From positions 42,523,501-42,587,500 of the forward strand of contig NC_134368.1 in NCBI RefSeq assembly GCF_035582795.1: 64,000 bases of DNA. Reading direction: 5' to 3'. The translations under genes were made by a program, and so were the position numbers. The stretch's first letter is position 1. Every line of letters starts with the position of its first letter. The notes under the pieces are model-generated. The model saw only the letters and a program-made list of their open reading frames with translations, ran no database searches and had not been told where the DNA came from. Origin of the DNA: Mycteria americana. Lineage: Eukaryota; Chordata; Aves; Ciconiiformes; Ciconiidae. Below, one piece after another: positions 24,991 to 37,901 of this stretch.

Positions 24991-26483
24991 TGGTTGAACT
25001 CCTTTCGTGCTAGCTTAACCCTATTTATTTTAATGAAGTCACTCTTCGTCAGTAGTATAGGATGAGACCTTTACATTGAGTCTGATCCCAAACGTCGCAA
25101 TGCACTGGAGTACACTGAAACACAGATTCCTCCCCATCCTTCTCCCTCTGCATCCCTTCCCCTTCCTCGCAAGCACTTACTCTTCCAAAGGATATTTCAA
25201 GTCTCCCTCTTCTCTGCTTTCCCTGCTAAATTTTTTTCTTCTCTCACCTTTCATCCAGTTTTCTTCCCTCCTTTCTCTCATCTCTGGCAGCCTCAGGACT
25301 CCCTGCCTTCTTGAGGAGGGTTTGGAGCTCTTCAGGTTTGCAGATTTTAAAGCCAGAGAGCACTGTGATAGTGATGTGATATGGTCTAGTCTGGACCATA
25401 CAACTTCCTTCAATTAATTGCTTGAATTACTGGATGTCTTTCAAAAACAAAACAGGATTATATTTATCTAGTCTTGGCATCCTATCACTGAGCTACATCT
25501 TTGGTAGCTATGTGAAGAAGCCTTCTTTCAGCAACTTTCTTTTTCCCACGTTGGCACTTACCTAAATTGTGATCATCCTTCAGCTTCCCCGTTTCATTGA
25601 CTTGCACCTCTCCCCCTGCATTTCTCGGTATCCTCAGAGAATGATTGCTTGACCTCAGCACTTCAGATACCTCTCAGAACTCCTCTCTCCTGAGCTTTTA
25701 AGCTTTTACAAAGTGCCATGTGCAACTGTCAGGTCAATTTTTCTCCTCAGCATTGGGAAGTTTTTCTAATCTGGGACCTTGCCCTGTGAAAGGCACATTC
25801 ACTAAAATTGCTAATAAATGGTTAGGTTGTACTTTTCATCCAGATTCTCTTCGCTCACGTTGGCCAGACCCATAGCCTGTGGGTCATGATCCCTTTCCTA
25901 AGGCACTGACAGCCACAATGAATACAAATCTTTTCCTCCATACTCCTGAGAGCTAATATTTTTCTACCTAACCAACCTAGATAAAAGCTTTTTTTGAGTC
26001 TTTATCATCCCTTGCCTTTGTGAAACTCTTTCTTTCTAGCTTTTACCCATTTATCTCTCTTATACCTCATGTTAATTTAAAATATAACCGCTTATTGACC
26101 TTATTGAGATGAAAGCATAGAAGCAGAAAACCACTAGAGCTTTACAAGCCCAGGTACTATATTTAAAATATTTTCAGGTAACTGAACCACAATCAACATG
26201 TTTTCATGACACAGTGGGTGAGAATGGGGCACCCAAAAGCTCTTTAGGCATTGCAATTCCTTTTGGAAATTAAGAAGAATATACAGCCCAGGTGGTGGCT
26301 GGAATTTCTGAGGTTATGTTAAAGAGCACGTTGTAAAAGCCATTAAAGTCAGCAATCATTCACGATTTATTTCTACAGCCTGCTTTGCCTTAGGAAAAGG
26401 AGAAGCCCTCAGAGAAATGTTTAGAAACTGGAAAAGAGAAGCAACAATTTTACACTGTGTTTCTCCTTCCACCGATAAGATAC

Positions 26484-26600
26484 CTGTTCGTGTGACCACG
26501 TCCGTTCTGAGCCATCCTTCACACAGATGTCTAGCCTCAGCTCAGTCCCCATGGCTCCGTGTTTACTGTCCACACAGAGGTTGGCTGCCACGTTTCGAAT
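26484..26600 (-). CDS. GALNTL6: GALNTL6 exon: lectin domain, alpha repeat
   Basis: This 117-bp exon encodes 39 residues from [10 protein letters not shown] to WSHEQ. It opens the C-terminal ricin-B-type lectin domain that lets these enzymes bind GalNAc already placed on a substrate. LCVDSKHG is the alpha-repeat CxD-type motif and DICVKDG carries its partner cysteine. The QxW-type motif at the repeat end spans the junction with the next exon as EQ|LFTF, so Trp is replaced by Phe. The acceptor is tttgcag and the donor is GAACAG|gtatct, with weak positions +4 and +5. Phase 0 at both ends. Confidence 0.93.
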
Positions 26601-26935
26601 CTGCAAACACAAGCAGCAACATTTCATGTTAAACCAGGCTGCGGAACAGAGCTTCCAACATTAGGGGGTTAGGAGTTTACCTCTCTTAGTTAGAAACTGA
26701 AGGGCTTCAGACTGACCATTAGTTATATAAACCTAGTGGAACTTACTTTTTTCAGGGTAGAGAGCCACATCCTGGAATGAACTATTCTTTTTGTGAACAG
26801 CTTTAGAAGCAGCAAAATTTGAAATACTCTGCTTAACAAATGAAAGGTAGGTGTGCATGGAATATTTTCATGCCAAGAAACTAGGAAGAAAAAAGTCCGA
26901 GAACTTCAAAGCTTGGTCTGACTGCTTCTTCTCTC

Positions 26936-26940
26936 CTACC
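26936..26940. repeat. LTR target-site duplication, left copy (CTACC)
   Basis: CTACC directly before the LTR start; the same five bases follow its end at 27570-27574. Confidence 0.85.
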
Positions 26941-27569
26941 TGTGCTGGTTTTGGCTAGGATGGAGTTAATTTTCTTCATAGTATCTATGTTTTGGGGCTA
27001 TGGGGCCCCATACATATGGGAGTATGGGGCTATGGTTTGGATCTGTGCTGGAAACAGTGTTGATAACACAGGGATGTTTTAGTTCCTGCTGAGCAGTGCT
27101 TACACACAGTCAAGGCCTCTTCTGCTTCTCACCCCACCCCACCAGCGAGGAGGCTGGGGGTGCACAAGAAGCTGGGAGGGGACATGGCTGGGACAGCTGA
27201 CCCCAACTGGCCAAAGGGCTATTCCATGCCATATGGCGTCATGCTCAGCATAGAAAGCTGGGGAAGAAGAAGGAAGGGCAGGGATGTTTGGAGTGATGGC
27301 GTTTGTCTTCCCAAGTAACCATTACGCGTGATGGAGCCCTGCTTTCCTGGAGATGGCTGAACACCTGCCTGCCCATGGGAAGCAGTGAATGAAATCCTTG
27401 CTTTGCTTTGCTTGCGTGTGAGGCTTTTGCTTTACCTATGAAACTGTCTTTATCTCAACACACGAGTTTTCTCACTTTTACTCTTCTGATTCTCTCCCCC
27501 ATCCCACCGGGGGGGAGTGAGCGAGCAGCTGTGTGGGGCTTAGCTGCCGGCTGGGGTTAAACCATGACA
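26941..27569 (+). mobile_element. solo LTR of an endogenous retrovirus (ERVL-like by 5-bp target duplication)
   Basis: A 629-bp unit starts TGTGCTGGTTTTGG and ends AAACCATGACA, i.e. TGT...ACA terminal bases. It is flanked by the 5-bp direct repeat CTACC (26936-26940 and 27570-27574), a clean target-site duplication. The start and end match a repeat I recognise from many bird genomes (GTTTTGGCTAGGATGGAG... and GGCTGGGGTTAAACCA). No internal retroviral genes or second LTR are next to it, so it is a solo LTR left by recombination. Five-bp duplications suggest the ERVL class; ERVK usually gives 6 and ERV1 4. The plus orientation is inferred from how this LTR family usually reads. The internal segment GGGGCTATGGGG...GTATGGGGCTATGG looks like a local duplication. 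Confidence 0.88.
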
Positions 27570-27574
27570 CTACC
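27570..27574. repeat. LTR target-site duplication, right copy (CTACC)
   Basis: CTACC directly after the terminal ACA; perfect match to the left copy. Confidence 0.85.
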
Positions 27575-29349
27575 AGAGCAAGAGAGAGCAACTCTATTAA
27601 GGGGAAATTATTTCTGTATGAGTCTCTCACAGGCTTTGGAGCAATATTTCTTGAAAACTCAGGCACGTGCTGTTCCAATGCTTGTTCTTACTTTGACACA
27701 ATAACAGCGTTGTAGAGAAGGTCACACAGTAGGGCTCAAAGTGCATAAAATTAAAAAGTACTTAACAAATTTGTACTGAAACTGTGCTTACCCATGGAGG
27801 TTCCTTGTGCTGTCTGCATGCCTTCTGCAAACACTCCACAGTGTAACTTAAAAGGAAAATCTCATTTTTGAGACTGAAGCAACTGAGCAATAATTCATCT
27901 GTGACTATGAGTCATATCAGTTATGTACCACTGCTGCCATGTGTATTTTTCTGGAAGACTGGATTGAAAAGGAGTGGCTTTCCCACTGCCACCAAACAGA
28001 GGAAAATCCCAAATTTATTTTGCAAATACACGCACATTTCCCCTTGAGTACCTTAGTTGGGCTATTTAAAAATCCTTTAGGCACCTCCAGAATGACGAGG
28101 ATTTCTTAAAAAGCTTTCCCTGTCAATGACATACACAGAAACTGAGTAATCAAAGTCTGTGTACCTGCATGGGCGTGCGCACAAATTCTGTATGTATAAT
28201 AGAAAGCAGGTGCACATTTTGACATTCTGGCCACTACTTTGATCCTTACTTAAAAAAAAGAAAAGCTAGATGCCAAATGGAGATACAGCTGAGTTGACAT
28301 TTGTGTTTTTCCATGGAAGATATTTTAGAAGTCACCGTTGTTGCCGTATTACATTAGACAAATGTAAACATTGCCACTCTTAAATACTGCATACCTCAAC
28401 ACACAAAAATAAAGGATGGAAAACTTCTCAGCACAGCACAAAACATTGCAAGGAGGGGCAATCCTCATGCTTGTAAGGCACATGGGAGAGCTACTCTGCT
28501 CTTTTGCTCATTCTGGAGGACTGGAATTGAGTCTATTCACCAGGTTCTCAGAAAGAAGTAGACAGATGGGAAAGCAACAGGAACTGGAGAAAATGTAAAA
28601 AACGTCACCTTCAGGAAACGTTTTAGGAGCTGCATTTGTTTAACTAAGAAAAGAGCAGACTGGGCAAATGATGGAACACCAGTTTGAGCGACTGGCTCCA
28701 AGAACCTTTGAGCCTTCACTGGTGCTCAGAGAAGCGTTCTGAAACTTGGACAAGCCCAGTTCTAGGGTATTTTTTCTTATTTCGATACAATAAAAATTGC
28801 TATAGATGAGGTAAAACACTAGCATTTCATACACACAACTAGATGCAGAAAACCAGCACTGAGCCCCACAGTACAAAGGGTCACGTTAACTGAAAAAAAG
28901 GATGAAAAGTAATTAGTTCTCAACAACCCTGCCTTCATTTTCGTATCACCCAGCAAAAGGGACAGGGAAGAATAATGAGGGATAGAGATTTTAATTTTAT
29001 ATTTTTAAAGTTTCATGTGAAATACCTGCTCCAAGTATAATTTTTCTGAGAGTGTTCAATCATTTCTCAGTGCACTTAAATTTACATTGTATAAATAAAG
29101 ATTACTGGCCTAAATACAAAATTAAGTGATACATCAGTCTTGTTCTTAGAGTATGCGAGCTAATTAAAATGGAGCTGCTAACACTTGCCTTTAATAATTG
29201 GGGTGTATTTATGTGATTCAGAATTGTAAAAGGACAGTGAATACACTCCACATCCAATGAATGCTTATTGGATTGAAGGGCTTTCATAATTTTGTCTCGA
29301 TGGCATCACTCCGTCCTGTTGTCAGTCATTTGCACTATGCAGTAAATTT

Positions 29350-32125
29350 CATAGAATCATAGAATAGGTTGGGTTGGAAGGGACCTTTACAGGTCATCTA
29401 GTCCAACCCCCCTGCAATGAGCAGGGACATCTTCAACGAGATCAGGTTGCTCAGACCCCTGTCTAACCTGACCTGGAATGTTTCCAGGGATGGGGCATCT
29501 ACCACCTCTCTGGGCAACCTGTGCCAGTGTTTCACCACCCTCATCGTAAAAGAATTCTTCCTTCTGTCTAGTCTAAATCTACCCTCTTTTAGTTTAAAAC
29601 CATTACCCCTTGTCCTATCGCAACAGGCCCTGCTAAAAAGTTTGTCCCCATCTTTTCTATAGGCCCCCTTTAAGTACTGAAAGGCCGCAATAAGGTCTCC
29701 CCGCAGCCTTCTCTTCTCCAGGCTGAACAACCCCAACTCTCTCAGTCTGTCCTCATAGCAGACACATTCCATCTCTCTGATCATTTTTGTGGCCCTCCTC
29801 TGGACCCGCTCCAACAGGTCCATGTCTCTCCTGTGCTGAGGGCTCCAGAGCTGGACGCAGTACTGCAGGTGGGGTCTCACCAGAGCAGAGCAGAGGGGCA
29901 GAATCACCTCCCTGAACCTGCTGGCCACGCTTCTTTAGATGCAGCCCAGGATACGGTTGGCCTTCTGGGCTGTGAGTGCACATTGTTGGCTCATGTCCAG
30001 CTTTTCATCCACCAGTACCCCCAAGTCCTTCTCCGCAGGGCTGCTCTCAGTCCCTTCATGCCCCATCGTGTATTGATACCAGGGGGTGCCCCTACCCAGG
30101 TGCAGGACCCTGCACTTGAACCTCATGAGGTTCACACAGGCCTACTACTCGAGCTTGTCCGGGTCCCTCTGGGTGGCATCCTGTCCCTCAGGTGTGTCAG
30201 CTGCACCACTCAGCTTGGTGTCATCTGCACACTTGCTGAGGGTGCACTCGATCTTGCTGTCTGTGTCACTGATGAAGATATTAAACAGTACTGGTCCCAA
30301 TACAGAGGGACCCCTGAGGGACAGCACTTGTCACCAATCTCCATCTGGACATTGAGCCATTGACTGCTACCCTCTGGATGCAACCATCCCACCAATTCCT
30401 CATCCACTGAACAGTCCACCCATCAAATCCATATCTGTCCAACTTAGAAGGATGTTGCAGGGGATTGTGTCAAAGGCCTTACAGAAGTCGCGATAGGTGA
30501 CATCCATAGCTCTTCCCTTGTCCACTGATGCAGTCACTCCATCACAGAAGGCCATTGAAGGTTGGTCAGGTGGGACTTGCCCTTGGTGAAGCCATTCTGG
30601 CAGTCTTGAATCACCTCCCTGTCCTCCATGTGCCTTAGCATAGCTTCTAGGAGGATCCATTCCATGATCTTCCGAGGCAGAGGGTGAGGCTGACAGGTCG
30701 GTAGTTCCCAGGGTCATCCTTTCTACCCTTTTTAAAAATGGGCGCAATGTTTCCCCTTTTCCAGTCACTGGGGACTGTACCTGACTGCCATGACTTTTCA
30801 AATATCATGGAGAGTGGCTTGGCAGCTACATCAGCCAATTCCCTCAGGACTCTGGAATGCATCTCGTCAGGCTCCTCAGGTGGTCATGAACCTGATCTTC
30901 TCTTACAGTGGTAGGGACCCATCCTGCAGTCCATCCACTCGGCTGGTGTGTGAAGAGAAGTTGCCAGTGAAGACTGAGGCAAAGAAATTGTTGAGTACCT
31001 CAGCCTTCTCCTCATCCGTTGATACCAGTTTGCCACTCTTGCTCATTGAGGGGGGATGCTTTTTTTGACCTTCCTTTTCTGGCTGACATACCTGTAGAAG
31101 CCCTTCTTACTATTCCTTGCATCCCTTGCCAAGTTCAGCTCCATCTGCGCCTTGGCCTTCCTGACCCCATCCCTACACAAGCGGGCAGCATCCCTACAGT
31201 CTTCCCAGGATACCTGTCCCTGCTTTCACTGCCTGTGCATTTCCTTCTCGCCCTTTGGTTTGACCAGCAGGTCTCTCCATGCTGGTCTCTTGCCTTCCTC
31301 TCCCGATTTCTTACACCTGGGTATTGAGAGCTCTTGTGATCTATGGAAAGTGTCCTTAAAGATCTGCCAGCTCTGTTCTGCTCCTTTGTCCCTGAGGGCC
31401 GTTTCCCAGGGGGTCCTATTGACTAACTCCCTGAAGAGCTGAAGTTTGCTTTCCTAAAATTCAGGGTCCTGACTTCACTCTTTGCCTGACCCATATCCCT
31501 CAGTACTGCGAACTCCACCAGTGCATGATGACTGCAGCCCAGGCTGCCTCCAATCTTGATGTCACCGATTAGCTCACTTGTGTTGGTGACCAACAGGTCC
31601 AGTATTGCATCCACTCTGGTAGGGCTGTCTATTACCTGGGTTAAGAAGTTATCTTCAATGCACTCCAGGAGTCTCCTGAATTGCCTACTGCTCGCCGTGC
31701 TACTTTTCCAGCAGATGTCGGGGTGGTTGAAGTCCCCCCAGTAGGACAAGAGCTTGCAAGCGTGAAACCTTCTGTAGCTGGAGGAAGAAGGCTTCATCAG
31801 TAGGCTCTCCTTGATCAGGCAGACTGTAGTAGACACCAACCACAAGGTTCTCTTTGTTGCCTCAGTCTCTGATTCTTACCCATAAGCTTTCAACCTGCTC
31901 TTGGCTATTCTTCGGAGACAGCTCTTCACACTCTATCCATTTCTTGATGTAGAGGGCAATGCCTCCACCCGTCCTTCCTCACCTGCCCCTTCTGAACAGC
32001 CTGTAGCCGTTGATAGCTGCACTCCAGTCATGGGATTCATCCCACCAAGTTTCAGTAATGGCAACTAGGTTGTAAATTTGTTCTATGCATTTCTGGGAAA
32101 GGTTTGAGCTGAAGCTACATTTAGT
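29350..32125 (-). mobile_element. CR1 LINE, copy 2 (endonuclease plus reverse transcriptase, defective)
   Basis: On the minus strand this 2.8 kb element reads from near the start of the CR1 endonuclease (VAITETWWDESHDWSAA, about 32060), through GDFNHPDICW (endonuclease motif) and LGCSHHALVEF (where CR1 normally has SDH, so the catalytic Asp is His), to the reverse transcriptase ([49 protein letters not shown]) and the C-terminal [13 protein letters not shown] region. It ends with two octamers (reverse of CATAGAATCATAGAAT at 29350-29365). In-frame TGA codons at 31981-31979 and 31864-31862, a frameshift near 31445 and the tandem TAG in the RT part show it cannot encode a full protein. It has the same orientation as GALNTL6. 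ORF1 is missing, so the element is 5'-truncated. Confidence 0.95.
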
Positions 32126-33742
32126 TCCTTCACTGCTGGAATCTGTCTCCCTTGTTCTTTATTTCCTCTCCTCTTCCCTCTGCTCCTGAAAAGTTTCCTT
32201 GAGGTAGTTTTTCCTCTGGTTTGTTGCAGCTTACATGTTAGCTTATCCTTTTTTTTTTGTTTTATCCTTCCTTTCAACTGCAGAGGGGTTGTGGTTTGTT
32301 TTTAATTTTCTTTTTGTAATACAGGCATTTCAGTCAAGTCTGTGCTTTTGTTTTCTGGCATTTCTGTGTGGCCTTAGCAGTTGCTAGAAATTGAACTGAG
32401 CCATCATGCCGCTGACAGAATCGTGAGGAATGTTCTGCTGAGCACCAGCACCACACGGCCTGCAAGTCCCCTAAGATACTTCCCTGGAAGAAGGAAGGAA
32501 GGCAGAAGCACAGCAAGGAGAGACTTTTTTCTCATTTATACATCAATATGCATTTGAACTGCCTTGTCTCCAGTCACCCACACAATGGATTTTGAATTTT
32601 TAAGGTTATGAGTTACAACGAGCAAAGAAATAGTCAGTAGTCCTAATACACTCACATTACCAACATTCATATTTGTGCAATTGTAGGGACTGGGGATGAA
32701 CAGGAGACAGATTTTATCACCCATGCAGGTAGGGCATTGAGTTGCTACATACAACGCTTATTTGCTCAACCTTAAATGCTGTCATTTGTACGCACAGATA
32801 AGCGTATGTGAAAACCATGCTTCCGAGAAGTCTGTGTGGACTAACAAGGATGGTTAGCAGTGATCTTAAAGGCTGGTTTAGAATTAAAGAAATTCCAGAA
32901 AAAGCATGGGATGCTATAGGTAAGTCATTATGTACATTTCATTCTTGAAATGCCATCCTAACACATGTTGGGACATACATACTAAAACTATGGGCCCTGT
33001 AGTCCTTATAGAGAGCAGATGAGGCGTAAAAGCACAGCGAATACAAACTCTAAGGGGTCTGTTTTCTCCCTCTTCTACACTGGAGGTGTCTGAGCAAGGA
33101 CGTACAGGCTTCTCAGTGCTGCACCGATGCTTGGGAACAAAGACATGTCACCTGAGTGGGATTTCTGCTTGTGTAGCAGCTGACTTCTGTGCTTTAAATG
33201 AGGTAGCAAGCCATAAGGAGAAATCACTGGGTAAGCCTGGATACAATAATCCTTGGTTTTTACGAAAAGCAGTTAACTTACATTAAAACTAGAGCTTGCT
33301 TTCTCTAAGTTAGCCAGCCCGTGTTAAAAAGACTTTTCTCCAGAGCAGGCCAGGCCTTGAGAAAGAAGTAGCTTAGCTTGCTGGCACTGCGATGGGGAAA
33401 GAGGAATGTGATGTAAAATAGGAGCTGGAACACGGGAGGACAGAAGGCCTGAAAGCCTAGACCTTAGGTTTGAAGAAGACACTGCTACCTCTTGACATTT
33501 GAAGCTGCTGATTTGATAGACAAGTATTCAAGGGGAAAAAAAAAAAAAAAGAGATATTTGGACACCTATCAAGAAAGGAAAAAAGAAAACCAAAAAAACC
33601 CCCCAAACCAGGTGTTTCCAAACAGTGTTTACATATTGCAGAATATATGGTCTCCCAGATAACTTGACCTCTGGCTAAATGAATGTTGAAGTTTTGCAGA
33701 AAGCCAGCAGTTATATGATTTAACAAGCTTCCCATGGGAAAG

Positions 33743-33780
33743 GCAGATTAAGATGGTCTAGCAGATTAAGATGGTCTAGC
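33743..33780. repeat. perfect 18-bp tandem duplication
   Basis: GCAGATTAAGATGGTCTA occurs twice head to tail, followed by GC. Simple slippage-type duplication. Confidence 0.85.
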
Positions 33781-36700
33781 ACTACACTCTCAAAACCATC
33801 ATATTTGCCATTAGTACGCAAGCATGGAATGGAAACTGGAAAGCAATGGGTGTGTTGATTACCATGATAATCTTCTTGTCAGAAGATTACAGTCTTCTGA
33901 GGAAACGACAGATTTCAGGCCATTGATACAGCCTGCTAGGATTAATTTTGAGATTTTTAAACGTTGTGGTGGGAGCTGTGTAATGACACACTTGCATGCT
34001 CCATGTTAAATGAACAAAAAACCAAGATAACCTCCCCCCCACACCCCTACACTTTAAAGCAAAGTGAATTTCCCCCTTACTTTAGGCTGAAAAAGAAATT
34101 ACAGAGGAAAACTAAAGCTTCCCAGGGTCCAGTGGTTATATTGACCAATTTTCTTTGATAATTCTAAAACTCTACAACTTTGTTCCCAGGCAAATGAGTT
34201 CCTGCAAGATTTGCTGTTGAGGGAGTGGGTGATGTCCTGGCTCCAGCAGCCTTGCCTTGCCTGTACCAGAGCCAGGCTGTCACCCAGGGTCACTTCAGCC
34301 TTCCTAGGGGCAGAAGGGGACAAGTCAGAGAGGGAGAGGCACTCCCAGGGGTCCTGGGAGCTACCCTGCATGCTCACCATGGCACAAAACTGTCTGCACC
34401 AAAAGCAAAAAGTGGGAGAGCATAGCAATCTAAAGACAACATTATGTTCAACATGGTCATCTGTTAGAACAATGAATGTGGAGATGGTGCTGGGACTATC
34501 CTTAGGGTGCCCCAATAGAGCAACAAGAGAGGCACCTTGGTGCTATCAGTTTACGTGATACTTTCCATACATCTGATTTAATTCCTCAAATATGAAAGTG
34601 GCTGTAGCTCTTAGAAGACATCAGCAATGTTCATTTATGTTGCTTTTTTTGTTTGAGCAGCACTTAAAGCCAGTTTTAGTGCACTGCTTACATTCTCAGA
34701 TAACCCTAGAGCTATCAACGTCTACAGATCAAATATGGAAAAATGAGCTGCCTTTCCTGTCAACTGATACATAGTAATTTTAAAAGTATTTATCCTTTGT
34801 GTAAGCCATAAAAAAAGAAAAGTAGAAGTTAAAAGAAGTCAAGCACTACCAAAGACCTCACTGAAGAAACAGGGGACTGTTATTCAGTGCGACACTGATC
34901 CTGATGAAAGCATTTGAACAGCCCAGCTGTGCAGCACTTGGTCTGTGCAGGGTGGGGAATAGCTGGTTATATCGCTTTTGTACAACAGATGTGTGACACT
35001 TGGTGTGCTGAGATTGACTTATTAAGGTATGAGGATGACACTTTAAAAAAAGAAAGTAATCAAAAGAGAAGTTAGTGAGTTCTTAGGCTTTAATCCTTTT
35101 TCAAATGTGCTACTTGACTTAACTTCATGGATGACATTTTCATGTTAGTGCTGTAAAACAATTCGGTAAAATCCACGAGTTCGGGACTGAGAAAGGAGTA
35201 TTTTCAGGTCCTACAGCTTAGCACTGCTGCAGTGACTGAGAGACTTGCTGTGTATTAAAATAAAAAGTTCAGGTAACAGCAAATGAAACCAAGCTTAAAT
35301 ATTTCCCTTTTGATTGAGTAAAACAATTTTTTTTTTTCATATCACCTTGACTATAGGACTCATGAAGTCTAAAATAAATTACAATGGCTGACATTATATG
35401 ATGGATTTACTGTAAAATGGGTTTTCAAAGATATCGTTGGAAGCTGTGATATCTGCACAATGTATTCATGCTGGATCACAGCTTGTAGATTCATAAGTAC
35501 TTCCTAGGTAAAGATTTGGTGTCCAAATCTCACCTAATGCAGCTATTGTTTTAACTTCCTTCAACAGGATTTCAAATACACATTACAAATAAATTATTCT
35601 GTCTTAGAAAGAGAATGGTATGAGTATTACTGTTTTTCAACTGGTAGCACACTTTCCAATATATTCGGAAGGATAAGAACAAAACCTAATTGAAAACTAT
35701 CCTTTTTTCCACGGTGGGAGAGGAAAGAGTACAGTTATCTCACCCAGACACAGAACTGACAGTCTCACTAACCTTAATCTGTCTGAGTTTGCTGTTACAT
35801 TGTTTTACTGCACATATTTCAGATGTTACAAGGCAGAACAGAATATCAAGGGAATGTACACCCTGCCAGCTACAAAGGACAAAAGGCACAAACAAGCAGA
35901 AGAGATAAGGCCGTGACAAGTGTAGCAAAGAACATTGGGTTTTTGTTTTGCAAATTTCCTTCTTTTCCATCATGAACATATTTTGTCAAGAAATGCAAGA
36001 GTCAGATTTTAAACAAATGTGTTTGCAAAAAAAGAGGAGTTGTGCAGAGGCTGTTTATGCGACGTCTGCTTTCACACCACACGCTTTTACTAGCTAGGTA
36101 TCAAAATGCTGGAGCCAAAAATTGTCTGAGTACCTTATTGTTTATTGTTTCTCAGACTGGCATGGGCAAGCAGATGAAAAGTCTTTCCAAGTGGAAGCAG
36201 AGAGGGTACTAAATGACAGTCCGTCCTGGCACAGAATTTTGGTGTGCATAATCAGCAAGGTTTCTAGAGCTGCTTGATTCTTACAAAGCAATAACACACA
36301 GTCTGTTTTCCTCTTTCAGCTTCTAATTATGAGAGCCATTGACCTTCAAGTTTGTTCAAGTTCCTTGCAAGTGCCAACAAATTAATTAAAACTTCACAGG
36401 AATGTGACAGTCTCAGGAAAAAACAGAGTAGTAGGGCTGAAACTTCTCTTGCTATTTTAGAGAAAGTACATTTTAGAAGAAACAGAAAGCCTTCACTTCT
36501 TTCCTAAGAACTCAGTAAGTGCTTTTAAGGTACAGATTTGATACCACTGCTATGATCTTTGATTTACTCTTAAAAAGCCTTGCTTTTATGCAAAGAGTAT
36601 ATTAATATTGCTGTGAATAGAATTAATACCTGAATCACAATCTCTTCCACTTAGACCCTCTGGTTGAGTTAAGGATTGTTCAGTTTGCCAGAGAAATTAT

Positions 36701-37872
36701 ACATCCCATGATCACAGTCCTCCAAGGACGCACACGTATACATGTGGAAGATGATGAAGGAAGATCCAGCCTGACTTCTACTGATAAACTCGTTACCTCT
36801 TGGTATACATTAATCCCATAAAGCATGGGCAGCAGTATCAAAGATATAAGAAACATTAACGACAAAGGAATTCATTATTGCCAAGAAGTAGCAGACAGTG
36901 AGACGCATATAAATTGAAGTTCCTTTGAACATCTGTAACTGGTAGCTTACAAAGAAGAATTAAGGATTGCTACTACCACAAAAAACCCTAAAGTTATTTT
37001 TTAAATTTTGCAATGAGGTAATTTGCTGTTTTAAAAAGAAATTCTGGAGAATAGTAGAGGGACCTATGTTTAGAAATCCCCTGCATGGTCCAGCCTTGAC
37101 CACTGGGGATGTGCAGACGTATGAGGGGTCTTACCAAATATTTTGGTCAAAGTTTCAACTTCATCCTTTGGTTTCAAATAGGAAAGGTCTGAGAGCCCCA
37201 AGAACATCTCCAGAAAAGTCAGAGAAGGCCAGAACTCACAGTACAGATATTCCTATGGTTTTTAAAAAAGTAGCACAATACACTGAAAGAGCAAAGCCTT
37301 CTTTATAAGTCTTAATGAATTGAGAGGAAAAAGCCCTCTGCATGCCACCGTTCCATGGAGTGAATCCACTTTAGTTCCTAGAGGTAAAAGGCCACTGCAA
37401 TTTTTCAGCGCAGCTATTGAAGTCATTTCCTGCCCCTGCACTCCTTGGGTTTTCATTTCTTCTACACAAAACAGTCAAAGCAAGGTGTGCTATGGCTCTG
37501 CTCTTCAGAGAGGTCTGAATGCAGAACATCTTCGATCATGGGTGGAGAGTTCCAGCAGGCTGTTTGCTCGCCCCCTGCTCTGGAGTGATGCTCAGATATT
37601 GGCTTCTCTTTGGTGGTCTCTCCCTCCCTTCATCCCCCAACCGAGAAATTGCATTTGTCTGCTACTGGTACTTGGTCATGACAACACCTACAGAATGCAG
37701 ACAAGCTGAGCAAAACCAGTCTTTTTAAAAGAAAAGTATCCAGGCTTCGCTTGTCACACTTGCACGTGCGAGCAAAACCGAGCAAACCTAACTCCACCTA
37801 CATACAATTGTCCTTGTAAGAACAGGAGGAGGTATATATAAGTGGATATGCAAAAGTGGATATGGAGGATAT

Positions 37873-37901
37873 GGAGGTCTGAGTGTTGACTTCAGACCTC
37901 C
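37873..37901. repeat. perfect 10-bp inverted repeat
   Basis: GGAGGTCTGA and TCAGACCTCC are separated by 9 bases, and a T-run follows the right arm. It would make a stable small hairpin. It lies just after the related segments AAGTGGATATG and GGATATGGAGG, so local duplication may have helped form it. Confidence 0.7.

Larger units (their letters stand above)
18945..26483 (-). other. GALNTL6 intron containing the triplet tract
   Basis: About 7.5 kb between the alpha- and beta-repeat exons. It includes a likely CR1 3' tail (21450-21500), a moderately GC-rich region (about 21760-22780) without a recognisable gene, an ATTT repeat, the CAG/CAC tract with a CpG-rich flank, and a pyrimidine-rich stretch at about 25120-25300 (purine-rich on the gene strand). 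Confidence 0.8.

Noticed and set aside
26941..27569. A complete endogenous retrovirus
   Set aside because: Only one LTR is present, with matching target duplications directly on both sides and no internal gene sequence.
29833..30363. 176-codon plus-strand open frame
   Set aside because: It is the complement of the CR1 reverse transcriptase on the minus strand; the equivalent antisense frame exists in copy 1 at 6529-6999.
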